This document shows, piece after piece, positions 45,649 through 55,071 of a stretch of DNA of 64,000 bases. The stretch is from Promicromonospora soli. Its GTDB lineage: Bacteria; Actinomycetota; Actinomycetes; Actinomycetales; Cellulomonadaceae. The stretch covers positions 262,117 through 326,116 of the forward strand of contig NZ_BNAS01000003.1 of assembly GCF_014653785.1 (NCBI RefSeq). Direction: 5' to 3'. The translations under genes were made by a program, and so were the position numbers. Position 1 is the stretch's first letter, and every line of letters begins with the position of its first letter. The notes beneath the pieces were generated by a model that saw only the letters and a program-made list of their open reading frames with translations, had not been told where the DNA came from and did not search any database.

Positions 45649-46881
45649 CTAGGCGGCCGGGGCCGAGGGCGGGGCCAGGAGGAACGCCGGGGCGGTCAGG
45701 CCGGCGTCGGCGAAGGCGTCCGCGACCGCCTGGGAGACCGCGTCGACGTCGGACAGGTGGACCAGCGCGATGGCGCTGCCGCCGAAGCCGCCGCCGGTCA
45801 TGCGCGCGCCGAGCGCGCCCGAGGCCATGGCGGTGTCGACGACGAGATCGAGCTCGCGGCAGGAGACCTCGTAGTCGTCACGCAGGGAAGCGTGCGAGGC
45901 CAGCATGAACGGGCCGACGTCGGCCGCGCGCCCCTCTCGCACCAGGTCGGCGAACCGCGCGGTGCGGTCGATCTCCGACACGACGTGCCGCACGCGACGG
46001 CGCAGGACGCCGTCGGGGTCGTGCGCCTCGAGCTCCGCCAGCGCCCGCTCGATGCCCATGCCGCCGAGCGTCGGCGCGATGTCGCGGAGCGAGTCCAGCC
46101 CGAGCAGCTCCGCGGCCTGTTCGCACGAGGCGCGCCGCGCACCGTACTCCCCGCTCACGTGGTCGTGCTCGGCCTTGGTGTCGACGACCAGGAGGGTCAG
46201 ACCGGCGGTGGCGAGGTCGAACGGCACGGGTACGCCGGACTCCAGCGGGTCCAGCCCGGGCTTGAAGTCGAGCAGCAGCGCGTGGCCCTCGCGGCAGCGC
46301 AGCGACGCCGACTGGTCCAGACCGCCCGTGGGCGCGCCTGCGATCTCGTTCTCCGCGCGGCGGGTGGCGTCGACCAGCTCGGCGCGCCCGGCGTCGGACG
46401 CTGCGAGGCCGAGGCCGGCCACTGCGTCGAGCGCCACCGCGACGGCGGCCTCAAGCGCGGCCGACGAGCTCAGGCCGGCGCCGAACGGCACGCACGAGTC
46501 GACGGCGGCGTCGAAGCCGCCGACCTTGTGGCCCGCCTGGTCCAGGGCCCAGGCGACGCCCGCCACATACGCGCCCCAGCCGCGCGCCGCGCCGGGTGCG
46601 ATGTCGGACAGGCGTGCCTCCCACATGCCCTCTGCCTGCGCCGATACCAGCCGGACGTGGTCGTCGTCGCGCGGCCGCAGCGCGATGTAGGTGCGGTGCG
46701 GCAGTGCGGTCGGGAGGCAGAGCCCGGCGTTGTAGTCAGTGTGCTCGCCGATGAGGTTGACCCTGCCGGGGGCGGACCAGACGCCCTCAGGGGAGCCGTC
46801 GAACGAACGGGTGAAGAGCTCGTCGACCCGGCGCGCGCCGTCCTCGGCGGTCCAGGCTTCGAGCCAGTTGATGGTGGTCAC
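45649..46881 (-). CDS. galK: Galactokinase
   Basis: ATP-dependent phosphorylation of galactose to galactose-1-phosphate (Leloir pathway). 410 residues. The GalK signature APGRVNLIGEHTDYNAG is near residue 40; the GHMP ATP loop PFGAGLSSSAALEAAVAVAL is around 130; GARMTGGGFGGSAIALV is near 355. The start is GTG at 46881; no ribosome site is clear. Downstream of the galactan hydrolases on the same strand. No galT or galE is adjacent. Confidence 0.95.
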   Translation of the reverse strand: MTTINWLEAWTAEDGARRVDELFTRSFDGSPEGVWSAPGRVNLIGEHTDYNAGLCLPTALPHRTYIALRPRDDDHVRLVSAQAEGMWEARLSDIAPGAARGWGAYVAGVAWALDQAGHKVGGFDAAVDSCVPFGAGLSSSAALEAAVAVALDAVAGLGLAASDAGRAELVDATRRAENEIAGAPTGGLDQSASLRCREGHALLLDFKPGLDPLESGVPVPFDLATAGLTLLVVDTKAEHDHVSGEYGARRASCEQAAELLGLDSLRDIAPTLGGMGIERALAELEAHDPDGVLRRRVRHVVSEIDRTARFADLVREGRAADVGPFMLASHASLRDDYEVSCRELDLVVDTAMASGALGARMTGGGFGGSAIALVHLSDVDAVSQAVADAFADAGLTAPAFLLAPPSAPAA

Positions 46882-46984
46882 GGAACTGATTATTGCCCGT
46901 CGAGCGCGCCGGTCCTACAGCCGGTCAGGCAGCGAGACCGTAGGCCGGCGCGCGGGGGGTCCGCAGCGGGTGCGCAGCGGGGCG

Positions 46985-49051
46985 TCAGCCGTCCTGGCGC
47001 AGCACCCGGACTGCGCCCGCGGGGACGGTCGCGTCGCCCGCGACGGCGTCGCCGGTGAGCAGGTCGGTGGCCGGCGTGTCCAGGGGCAGCTTCGCGTCGT
47101 CGTCGGTGTGGTTGATCGCGACCGTGTAGGTGGCGCCGTCGCCCGTGCGGCGCACCACCTCCAGCCCGTCCACGGTGCCCGACGGCGCCAGCCCGGCCGT
47201 CGCGTACACGTCGGCCAAGACCGTGGCCAGGGCCTCGACGTCGAGGTTGGTCGACACGTACCAGCCAGTGCCCGCACCGTGAGTGTGCCGCGTGATCGCG
47301 GCGCCGCCCGGCTTCGGGCCGTCGGCGTAGGTTCCGACGGGCTCGGCCCCGGCGAGGACCAGGTCGTCGGCCCAGACCGTGCCGGTGAGCGCCGTGGTGC
47401 CGGCGTCGGCCGCCGCCGTTCCGGCCCCGTACGCCACGGTGAGCGAGTCGCCCTCGCGCAGCGGCAGGAACTCCTCGACCCACACGCCGAGCGCGTCCCG
47501 CAGCGGAGCCATCAGGCCGCCGGGGTGCACGGCGTCGTTCTCGTCGACGATGCCGCTGAAGTAGCTCACCAGCAGCGTGCCGCCGGCCTCGACGTAGGCG
47601 GTGAGGTTCGCCGCGTCGTCGGCCGTGAGCAGGTACGACGCCGGCGCGACGACCAGCTTGTAGCCCGACAGGTCCTGGCCCGGCCGCACCAGGTCGACGG
47701 TGTGGCCGTCCCGCCAGAGGCGGTCGTAGTAGGTGTCGATCCGTTCCCGGTGCGACGCGCCCTGGCTTGGCCGCCACTCGAGGTCCTGGGCCCAGAACGA
47801 CTCGTAGTCCCAGAGCAGCGCGACGTCGGCGTGGACCTGGGAGCCGTGCAGCTCGGTCAGCCGGCCGAGGTTCGCGCCGAGCTCGGTCACCTCGCGCCAC
47901 ACCCGGGACTCCGTGCCCGCGTGGGGGACCATCGCCGAGTGGAACTTCTCCGCGCCCGAGCGGGAGGCCCGCCACTGGAAGAACATGATCGCGTCCGCAC
48001 CCCGCCCCAGGTGGGAGAACGAGTTGCGGGCCAGCTCCCCGGGGCGCTTGGCCACGTTGCGCGGCTGCCAGTTCACGGCCGACGTCGAGTGCTCCAGCAG
48101 GAGCCACGGCTTGCCGCCCGCGACGGACCGGGTGAGGTCGGCGGCCATGGCCAGGCCCACGTGGCCGCGCGGGTCCGCGGCCCACAGGTAGTGGTCGTTC
48201 GCCACGATGTCGACCTCACGAGCCCACGCGAACAGGTCGGTGGACGGGCAGATCGTGGCCATGAAGTTCGTGGTGACCGGCGCCGCGGAGTGCTCGCGGA
48301 TCGCGTCGCGCTCCGCGACGAAGCAGGCGAGGAGGGCCGCGTCCGAGAATCTCGCGAAGTCGAGCTGCTGCGCCGGGTTGGCCGACGTCGCCGTGGCCGC
48401 CGGTACCTGCACGTGCTCCCAGTCGCCGTAGACCTGCCCCCAGAAGGCGGTGCCCCAGGCGGCGTTCAGCCCGTCGAGCGAGCCGTACCGCTCGCGCAGC
48501 CACGTGCGGAACGCGCGCTGGGCGTGCACCGAGTAGTCGAGCGAGACCGGCGCGCCGTACTCGTTGTGCACGTGCCACCCGACCACGGCCGGGTGCGTGC
48601 CGTACCGCGCGGCGAGCTGGGTGGTGATGCGCAGAGCCGCCTCGCGGTATGCGGGGGCGGTCGGCGCCATGAGGCCCCGCCCGCCCGGGCCCATCGGTGT
48701 GCCGTTCCGGTCGATCACCCGGGCGTCCGGGTGGGCCGCGTACAGCCAGGCGGGCGGGGCCGCCGTGGGCGTTGCGAGCAGGATCCGGACGCCGCCCGCG
48801 TGCAGCAGCTCGACCACGCGGTCCAGCCAGCCGAAGTCGAACTCGCCCTCGCGCGGCTCCAGCAGTGCCCAGCTGAAGATGCCGAGGCTGACGAGGTTCA
48901 CGCCCGCCTCGTTCATCAGCCGGACGTCCTGAGCCCAGACCTCCTCGGGCCACTGCTCCGGGTTGTAGTCGCCGCCGTAACCGATCTGCTCGACGCCGGT
49001 CAGCCAGCCGTCGTACTGGGGCCCGGGGACGAAGCTCGGGGTCTCAGGCAT
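46985..49051 (-). CDS. bga: Beta-galactosidase, glycoside hydrolase family 42
   Basis: Removes galactose from galacto-oligosaccharides. 688 residues. The TIM barrel spans about 15-400, followed by the trimerisation/glutaminase-like domain (about 410-620) and a small C-terminal barrel. The acid/base is Glu164 in HVHNEYGAP; the nucleophile is Glu320 in LLLEHSTSAVNW. No signal peptide, so intracellular. AAGGA lies six bases before the ATG at 49051. Works with GH53 (upstream) and galK (downstream). Confidence 0.93.
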   Translation of the reverse strand: MPETPSFVPGPQYDGWLTGVEQIGYGGDYNPEQWPEEVWAQDVRLMNEAGVNLVSLGIFSWALLEPREGEFDFGWLDRVVELLHAGGVRILLATPTAAPPAWLYAAHPDARVIDRNGTPMGPGGRGLMAPTAPAYREAALRITTQLAARYGTHPAVVGWHVHNEYGAPVSLDYSVHAQRAFRTWLRERYGSLDGLNAAWGTAFWGQVYGDWEHVQVPAATATSANPAQQLDFARFSDAALLACFVAERDAIREHSAAPVTTNFMATICPSTDLFAWAREVDIVANDHYLWAADPRGHVGLAMAADLTRSVAGGKPWLLLEHSTSAVNWQPRNVAKRPGELARNSFSHLGRGADAIMFFQWRASRSGAEKFHSAMVPHAGTESRVWREVTELGANLGRLTELHGSQVHADVALLWDYESFWAQDLEWRPSQGASHRERIDTYYDRLWRDGHTVDLVRPGQDLSGYKLVVAPASYLLTADDAANLTAYVEAGGTLLVSYFSGIVDENDAVHPGGLMAPLRDALGVWVEEFLPLREGDSLTVAYGAGTAAADAGTTALTGTVWADDLVLAGAEPVGTYADGPKPGGAAITRHTHGAGTGWYVSTNLDVEALATVLADVYATAGLAPSGTVDGLEVVRRTGDGATYTVAINHTDDDAKLPLDTPATDLLTGDAVAGDATVPAGAVRVLRQDG

Positions 49052-49108
49052 GGAAGGTCCTTTCGCAGGTATCTCGCTTGCAACAGCACGACTGCACCAA
49101 GGTTGGTC

Positions 49109-51061
49109 TCAGCGACGGTCCGGTACGACGTGGACCGTCGCCGTGACGGGACCGTACTCCGACGTTCCGTCGACCGTGAACGTGCCCGGCGCGGCGGTCG
49201 CGTCGTCGGGCACCTTCTGCCAGTGGACGCGCACGCCGGAGACGTTCCCGTCCGCGGGAGTCAGGACGTCGACCGTCCGGGGGAGCCGGACGCCGTCGCC
49301 CACCTCGGTGACCACGTGCACGGAGTCCTCCAGCACGTGCGTGACGTCGCTCTCGCGGTAGATGTCGAGCGACGCGTTGGCCTCGGGGAACCAGCCCGCG
49401 CTGGTCTCGACCCACGTGAACATCGGCTGCCAGTTCGCGGGCTCCCACACCAGCACGCCCTGCACCCGGTTGCCGGGCACGTCGTTGGCGACCTGGAAGA
49501 CGCGCTGGATGGCATCGGCCTGACCCTGGACGGTCACGGGGAACGGGGAGTTGGGCAGCGGCGTCGGGTCGCCGGGCGGCCAGCTCTCGGCAGGGTAGGC
49601 GGTCTCGGCGACGTCGAGCGCGTACTCGGGGAAGGTCTCCGCGATGGTGTGCAGGTTGTGCTCGAGCTCCTCAGGGCTGCCGTGCCACTCGGGGTAGTAG
49701 GAAAGGGCGAGCACGTCCGGGGCGGCGTCGGCGGCCTCGAGGCGGGTGAGCAGCTGCGTCCAGAACTCCATGGTCTTGTCGAGGCGGCCTGTGTCGACGA
49801 TCGCGTGGACCTCGACCTCGGACTCCGGGGACGACTCCCGCACGGCCCTGATGCCGGACGCCATGAGGGTGCCGAACCTGTCCCACTGCTCGTTGTAGGC
49901 CTGCTGCTCGGCGGGGTCCTCGCTGCGCCAGTACTTCCAGAGCAGGCCGCCGCCCGGCTGTGACTGGTAGACGTCGGCCTCGTCGGTGAAGTACTGCGGC
50001 GCGGTGGTGCCGATGATCTGCGCCTCGCTGCCGTACAGGAAGCCGTTGATCACCTCGTTGCCCACCGCGACCTTCGCCGGGGTGGTGCCCTGCCCGATCA
50101 GCTGGGTCAGGTAGTCGGCGGTGAAGTCGTGGACCTCCCGGGTCAGCTCGTCGAAGGGCAGCTCGGCCCAGGCGCGCGGCTTGGGCTGCTTGCTCGGGTC
50201 GGCCCAGCTGTCGGCGTAGTGGAAGTCGATGCCGAGGCCCATGTCGCGGTCGACGATCTCGCTGGCCACGGTGAGTGAGCGCTCCGGACCCTGGTACGCC
50301 GGGTCGGTCTCGACGCCGGTGGTCTCGTCGCGCGGGTCGTTCCAGATGCGCAGCCGCAGGTGCTCCATGCCGCGGTCCTTGACGACGTCGAGCAGCTGCG
50401 GGCCGGGGTCTGGCGCACCGGCCAGCGCAGCCTCCGCGTCGAGGTAGTACGGCTGGTCGCGCTCCTGGTCGGCGTAGGACAGGTCGGCGCCGAGCTTCAG
50501 GTCGTCGCGCAGGTAGTTGTACGCGTGCACCTCGGCGACGCCGGCGCTCGACGTCGCGGCGACGAACCGGACCCGCAGGTAGCGGGTGCCCTCCCGGTCG
50601 ACCAGGGCCGTGGTGCCGGCCGCGCCGCTGCGGCCGTCGCTGTGGTCGGCGACGGTCACCCAGCGCTTCCGGTCCGCGGACGTCTCGACGACGTAGCGCG
50701 CGGGTGTCGCGTCCGCGAGGACCACCTCGACCTTGTGCAGACCGTCGTACGCGCCGCCGAGGTCGATCGTGAGAGCCGGGCCCTGCTTCCCCTCGTGGCT
50801 GGTCGCCGTCCGGCCCGACGCGACGTCCGGCTGCCAGGCGGTGCCCTCGTCGCCGTCGAGTGCGAGGCCCGCGTCGGCGTTGTTGCTGGTGGCGCGGGCT
50901 GTGACCCAGCCCTTGCCGGCCAGGTCGGTCTCGACGGGCTCGATCACGGCCTCGCCGTAGCCCGCCGCAGAGGGCCCGATCGCGAGGCCGGCCGTCGTCA
51001 GTGCGACGGCCAGGGCGGCGCTGCCCGCGAGCGCGCGCCGACCATTTGTGCTGTGCGTCAT
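49109..51061 (-). CDS. Secreted arabinogalactan endo-beta-1,4-galactanase (GH53)
   Basis: Cleaves beta-1,4-galactan of pectin side chains outside the cell. 650 residues. Signal peptide (1-33), F5/8-type C (CBM-like) domain (about 50-180; ATSNNADAGLALDGDEGTAW), GH53 barrel (about 190-560; YLRDDLKLGADLSYADQE, RLRIWNDP), then an Ig-like domain (about 575-650). Catalytic acid/base Glu336 in VGNEVING and nucleophile Glu486 in VAETAYP. The ribosome site AAGGAAG at 51076-51070 is half paired with TCCTT next to the start, a weak hairpin that may limit translation. Confidence 0.92.
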   Translation of the reverse strand: MTHSTNGRRALAGSAALAVALTTAGLAIGPSAAGYGEAVIEPVETDLAGKGWVTARATSNNADAGLALDGDEGTAWQPDVASGRTATSHEGKQGPALTIDLGGAYDGLHKVEVVLADATPARYVVETSADRKRWVTVADHSDGRSGAAGTTALVDREGTRYLRVRFVAATSSAGVAEVHAYNYLRDDLKLGADLSYADQERDQPYYLDAEAALAGAPDPGPQLLDVVKDRGMEHLRLRIWNDPRDETTGVETDPAYQGPERSLTVASEIVDRDMGLGIDFHYADSWADPSKQPKPRAWAELPFDELTREVHDFTADYLTQLIGQGTTPAKVAVGNEVINGFLYGSEAQIIGTTAPQYFTDEADVYQSQPGGGLLWKYWRSEDPAEQQAYNEQWDRFGTLMASGIRAVRESSPESEVEVHAIVDTGRLDKTMEFWTQLLTRLEAADAAPDVLALSYYPEWHGSPEELEHNLHTIAETFPEYALDVAETAYPAESWPPGDPTPLPNSPFPVTVQGQADAIQRVFQVANDVPGNRVQGVLVWEPANWQPMFTWVETSAGWFPEANASLDIYRESDVTHVLEDSVHVVTEVGDGVRLPRTVDVLTPADGNVSGVRVHWQKVPDDATAAPGTFTVDGTSEYGPVTATVHVVPDRR

Positions 51062-51158
51062 AAGGAGGACTTCCTTGTCCGGTCGGGAACGTGCGTCTGG
51101 AGTACCCGGGACAACGGTAGGTCCTGGAGGCGCGGGTGGGAATACGCTTCCCGACTGC

Positions 51159-52148
51159 TCAGCCCTGGACGGCGGCCAGTACCTCCTGCTCCTCGCCGCG
51201 GGTCAGGCCCGTGACCGTGGCGTCGGGCGTGGCGCCGAGCCACACGAGGGTGTCGCGGGTGGTCTCGGCGAACGGCCGGATCTTCAGACCGGCCTGCAGC
51301 GAGGACGTGACGTCGTGCGTCATGAACCCGGCGTCGACCAGTTCACCCGCCCAGAACGGGATCGACCGCGGCCCGGACCACTGCGCGACCTCGTGCGCCG
51401 CGAGGACCTCCGGGGCGACGGCGACCAGCTCGGGATCGGCCCCGGCGGCGTCGGCCACCTGCGCGAGCAGCTCCGACCGGGGCACCGGCTGGCATACGGC
51501 GTCGAAGTCGCCGGTGGTGCCCCGCTCCGCCGCAGTCACGATCCACGCGGCGAGATCGCGGACATCGACGAGCTGGACCGGGCCGTCCACGGGCTCGGGA
51601 ACCAGGACCGGGAGTCCGTCCTCGGCGGCCTGCGCGAACCGGGCAGGCCAGTAGGTGAACCGCCCGCTCGGGTCGCCCGGCCCGACGATCAGGCCCGGCC
51701 GGATCACGAACGCGGATGCAGTGCCGGACCGAACCAGGTTCTCGCACGCCACCTTCATCGCCCCGTACACGTCGGGCCTGGACGACGGGTCCTCGTCGGT
51801 CTCGATCGGGTCGAGCAGGGGGAGCGTGGCGGGCGTTCCACCCACGGTGGCGGTGTCGGCATAGACATTGACGGTCGACACGAACGTCCAGTGGGCATCC
51901 GGGAAGGCGGCCACCGCGCTGCGCACGTGCGAGGGGATGCGCGAGACGTCGACGACGGCGTCGAACTGCGCCTCGACCAGCTCCGCCGGCACCGCCTCGG
52001 AGCGATCCCAGCGGACGAGCGTGGCGCCGTCGGGCACTGTGCCGCTCACGCCGCGCGCCGCGCACGTGACGTCGTGCCCGCGGGCCACCGCGGCCTCCGC
52101 GACCGCGCGGGACAGGAAGACCGTTCCACCGAGAACCAGGATTCGCAT
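51159..52148 (-). CDS. NAD-dependent epimerase/reductase-like protein
   Basis: A 329-residue extended-SDR protein. NAD loop LVLGGTVFLSRAVAEAA at the N-terminus, then DVSRIPSHVR, YGAMKVACE (Tyr-x-x-x-Lys; catalytic Tyr in VYGAMK) and FVIRPGLIVGPGDPSGRFTYW. This resembles actinobacterial NAD-epimerase/reductase proteins of unknown substrate more than GalE. The start is ATG at 52148. It lies 97 bp upstream of the GH53 gene on the same strand and may be part of the galactan cluster, though a role there is unproven. Confidence 0.83.
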   Translation of the reverse strand: MRILVLGGTVFLSRAVAEAAVARGHDVTCAARGVSGTVPDGATLVRWDRSEAVPAELVEAQFDAVVDVSRIPSHVRSAVAAFPDAHWTFVSTVNVYADTATVGGTPATLPLLDPIETDEDPSSRPDVYGAMKVACENLVRSGTASAFVIRPGLIVGPGDPSGRFTYWPARFAQAAEDGLPVLVPEPVDGPVQLVDVRDLAAWIVTAAERGTTGDFDAVCQPVPRSELLAQVADAAGADPELVAVAPEVLAAHEVAQWSGPRSIPFWAGELVDAGFMTHDVTSSLQAGLKIRPFAETTRDTLVWLGATPDATVTGLTRGEEQEVLAAVQG

Positions 52149-52240
52149 GGTGCCCACCGAACCGCATCCCGCGCGCCGGGGCACGCTGATCTGCTCGTGG
52201 CGAATCTCCCGACGGCGTATCGGCCTCGGGTTCGACGCAT

Positions 52241-52269
52241 TGACGCAATGATTGCGTCATTACTATCCT
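52241..52269 (+). promoter_or_regulatory. Promoter and palindromic operator of the fic gene
   Basis: TGACGCAAT and ATTGCGTCA flank a central G (52241-52259). The site overlaps the -35 TTGACG (52240-52245), and the -10 TATCCT (52264-52269) follows at 18-bp spacing, 6 nt before the fic ATG (leaderless). A bound dimer would block this promoter. Confidence 0.7.
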
Positions 52270-52275
52270 GGCTGC

Positions 52276-53412
52276 ATGCTCTTCCCGACTCCAGAGCTCT
52301 CGCCGGACGACGCGCGCGTGCTCGATGACATCGATCGCGCGCGTGATGACCTGCGCCTGCAGGTCCGGTCGACACCTACGAAATGGACTGACGATCTACG
52401 CCGCTTCCTGACGGCAGACGCTGTCGCCGCGTCGAACTCGATCGAGGGCTTCCGGGTTTCGACAGTCGATGCCGAGGACCTCATGGACGGGGAGCGCGAC
52501 GTCGACGTCTCGGAGGTGAACCGCGACGAGACCCTCGCCTACCAGCGAACGATGACGTACATCCAGTCCCTGCACGACGCACCGGACTTCGGTTACAGCA
52601 AGGGCCTGCTCAACGGGCTCCACTGGATGCTCCAGGGGCACCACCACACGCCACCGCGCCCCGCCGGGCAGTGGCGCAAAGGGTCGGTGTACGTCACGGA
52701 TACCCGTGACCCGAGCATTGCGGTCTACACGGCCCCGCCGGTGGACGAGGTTCCAGGCCTCATGTCCGAGCTGGTGGACTGGCTCAACGACGATGACCAG
52801 ACGCATCCCACCGTCCGCGCCGCCATGGCGCACCTGCACCTGGTCTCGATCCACCCGTGGTCGGACGGGAACGGTCGGATGTCGCGCTCCCTGCAGACAC
52901 TTGTCACGGCCCGGGCGGGCGTCCTGGCCCCGGAGTTCTCGTCGATCGAAGCCTGGCTGGGGCGGCCGGGCAACACCTGGGAGTACTACCGGCAGCTCGG
53001 CGCCCGTGGCAGTACCTACCTGCCTGACCAGGACGTGTCGGAGTGGGTCAGGTTCAATCTCGTGGCTTCCCACCAGCAGACCCAGTCCGTCCGGTTGCGG
53101 CTCGAGCGGTCCACGCGGGTGCTGGAGCAGCTGGACACCTTCGTGAACTCCCTGGGGCTGAGCGCTCGCGTCGTCAGCGCGCTGCACGACGTCGCGCTCT
53201 CAGGTCGTGTGCGCCGCAGCCGCTACGAACGGTCCGAGAACCTCCGCGTCCAGCAGGCGCAGCGTGATCTGCGGGACCTCGTCGCGGCACGAGTGCTGGA
53301 GCCGGTGGGCAGAACTCGTGCCCGCTACTACATCGCCGGGGACGCCTTCCCACAGGCCGCCCTCGAGGAAGCCGGTACACCCTTCACCCTCACGGACCCG
53401 TACAAGCAATAG
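52276..53412 (+). CDS. Fic-family AMPylase with C-terminal winged helix
   Basis: A 378-residue protein that probably transfers AMP to a hydroxyl of a target protein. The active-site motif HPWSDGNGR holds His193. The inhibitory helix motif SNSIEG (Ser53, Glu57) is N-terminal to the core, so the protein should self-inhibit until Glu57 is displaced. A winged-helix domain fills about 295-365 (LSARVVSALHDVALSGRVRR, then AQRDLRDLVAARVLEP). Such Fic-wHTH proteins can bind DNA, and the palindrome at 52241-52259 over its own promoter makes autoregulation plausible. No toxin-antitoxin partner lies beside it. The start is ATG at 52276. Confidence 0.87.
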   Translation: MLFPTPELSPDDARVLDDIDRARDDLRLQVRSTPTKWTDDLRRFLTADAVAASNSIEGFRVSTVDAEDLMDGERDVDVSEVNRDETLAYQRTMTYIQSLHDAPDFGYSKGLLNGLHWMLQGHHHTPPRPAGQWRKGSVYVTDTRDPSIAVYTAPPVDEVPGLMSELVDWLNDDDQTHPTVRAAMAHLHLVSIHPWSDGNGRMSRSLQTLVTARAGVLAPEFSSIEAWLGRPGNTWEYYRQLGARGSTYLPDQDVSEWVRFNLVASHQQTQSVRLRLERSTRVLEQLDTFVNSLGLSARVVSALHDVALSGRVRRSRYERSENLRVQQAQRDLRDLVAARVLEPVGRTRARYYIAGDAFPQAALEEAGTPFTLTDPYKQ

Positions 53413-53460
53413 CTGCCAGGCCCGTTTCGCGCGAGATGCGTCATGGAGGACCCAGCAGCG

Positions 53461-55071
53461 TCACCCGACCAGCGCCGCCCGCTCCTCCTTCAGGAAGTCC
53501 GCACACCGCTCACCGATCATCATCACCGTGATGTTCGGGTTGACCGTAGTGATCTCCGGCATGACCGACGCGTCCGCGACGCGCAGCCCCGTGACCCCCT
53601 TGACCCGCAGCCGCGGGTCGAGCGGCGAGGAGTCGTCGTCCGCCGCGCCCATCCGCACCGATCCCGTCGGGTGGTAGACCGTGTTGTGGGTGCGCGAGAT
53701 GTAGTCCGCGATCTCCTCGTCGGTCTGCACGTCCGGGCCCGGGTACAGCTCCGCGCCCGCCCACTCCCGCATCGCGGGCTGTGCCACGATCTTCCGGGCG
53801 AGCTTGATGCCCTCCACCATGACCGCCATGTCGTACGGGTCAGTGAAGTAGCGCGGGTCCACCTTCGGCTTGTCGCGGAAGTCACGGGAGCGCAGCCGCA
53901 CCGTGCCGCGGGAGCGGGCATGCGTCACGTTCGGGGTGAGGCAGAACCCGTTCTCCGTGGTCGGGTAACCCTGCCGCGCCGTGTGCATGTCGAACGGCAC
54001 GGAGCCGTAGTGCATCATCAGGTCCGGCCGGTCCAGGCCCGCCTCGGTGGCCGCGAAGATGCCGATCTCCCACCACTGCGTCGAGGTGGTGACCATCGGC
54101 TGCTTCGCCTCCCACTGGATCACCCCTTCGGGGTGGTCCTGCATGTGCGACCCGACGCCGGGGGCGTCCACCAGGACGTCGATACCCACCTCCGCGAGAT
54201 GCTCGGCCGGGCCGATGCCGGACAGCATGAGCAGCTTGGGCGAGTCGATGGCGCCCGCCGACAGGACCACCTCGTGCCTCGCGGTGAACATCCGGTGGTG
54301 GATCAGATCCGGCCCGAGCGCCTCGACCCCCGTGCACCGGGTGCCGTCGAACGCGAGCCGCTTGGCGCGGTGCTCGGTGAGGATGGTCAGGTTGGGCCGG
54401 TCGAGGACCGGGTGCAGGTAGCTCACCGACGACGACGAGCGGACGCCGTCCTCCCGGGAGTTGATCTGGAAGAAGCTCGCGCCGGTCACGACCGTGGTGC
54501 CGTCGTTGAACTGCACGCGGGTGATGCCCGCCTGCTCGCAGGCGTCCAGCACCGCCACCCCGCACGGGTCCGCGGGCGGGACCTGCCGGATCCGCACGGG
54601 GCCGTCGTGCCCGTGGTGCTCGCCGGGCTGGTCGTTGTTCTCCAGCTTCGCGTAGTACGGCAGCGACTCCATTGCCCGCCAGCCCGTGGCGCCCAGCGCC
54701 TCCCACTGGTCCAGGTCCTCGGCCGGCGCCCAGAACGCGATGCACGAGTTGTGCGAGGAGCACCCGCCGAGCACCTTGGCGCGCGCCTGCCGCATGAACG
54801 AATTGCCACTGGACTGCGGCTCGATGGGGTAGTCCCAGTCGTAGCCCGACTCAAGCAGCCCCATCCAGCGGTCGAGCTGCAGGATCGCGTCGTCGCCTTC
54901 GTCGGACGGGCCCGCCTCCAGCAGGGCGACCGAGACCGCCGGGTCCTCGCTGAGCCGCGCCGCGACTGCCGCTCCTGCGGAGCCGCCGCCGATCACGACG
55001 TAGTCGAACGTGCGCTCATTCGTCCGCGCCGTGGCCTGCTTCTCGGGGTGCTTCGCCGGCAGCTCAGTCAT
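53461..55071 (-). CDS. codA: Choline oxidase
   Basis: GMC flavoenzyme that oxidises choline to glycine betaine with oxygen, giving H2O2. 536 residues. IGGGSAGAAVAARLSEDPAV near the start, GGCSSHNSCIAFWAP with His107 (the position that binds FAD covalently in Arthrobacter choline oxidase), and NTVYHPTGSVRMG with catalytic His467, then NPNITVMMIGE. Long stretches match Arthrobacter CodA (STQWWEIGIF, YGSVPFDM, RDFRDKP). BetA dehydrogenases lack the HNSC histidine, so oxidase is favoured. Overlaps betB by 8 bp; GGAGG precedes the ATG. Confidence 0.9.
   Translation of the reverse strand: MTELPAKHPEKQATARTNERTFDYVVIGGGSAGAAVAARLSEDPAVSVALLEAGPSDEGDDAILQLDRWMGLLESGYDWDYPIEPQSSGNSFMRQARAKVLGGCSSHNSCIAFWAPAEDLDQWEALGATGWRAMESLPYYAKLENNDQPGEHHGHDGPVRIRQVPPADPCGVAVLDACEQAGITRVQFNDGTTVVTGASFFQINSREDGVRSSSSVSYLHPVLDRPNLTILTEHRAKRLAFDGTRCTGVEALGPDLIHHRMFTARHEVVLSAGAIDSPKLLMLSGIGPAEHLAEVGIDVLVDAPGVGSHMQDHPEGVIQWEAKQPMVTTSTQWWEIGIFAATEAGLDRPDLMMHYGSVPFDMHTARQGYPTTENGFCLTPNVTHARSRGTVRLRSRDFRDKPKVDPRYFTDPYDMAVMVEGIKLARKIVAQPAMREWAGAELYPGPDVQTDEEIADYISRTHNTVYHPTGSVRMGAADDDSSPLDPRLRVKGVTGLRVADASVMPEITTVNPNITVMMIGERCADFLKEERAALVG

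Noticed and set aside
51138-51152. GGGAA-TACGC-TTCCC as a LacI-type operator before GH53
   Set aside because: Arms of only 5 bp with no further symmetry; too weak to call.
53461-55071. BetA choline dehydrogenase
   Set aside because: The covalent-FAD histidine context and long CodA-like stretches favour choline oxidase.
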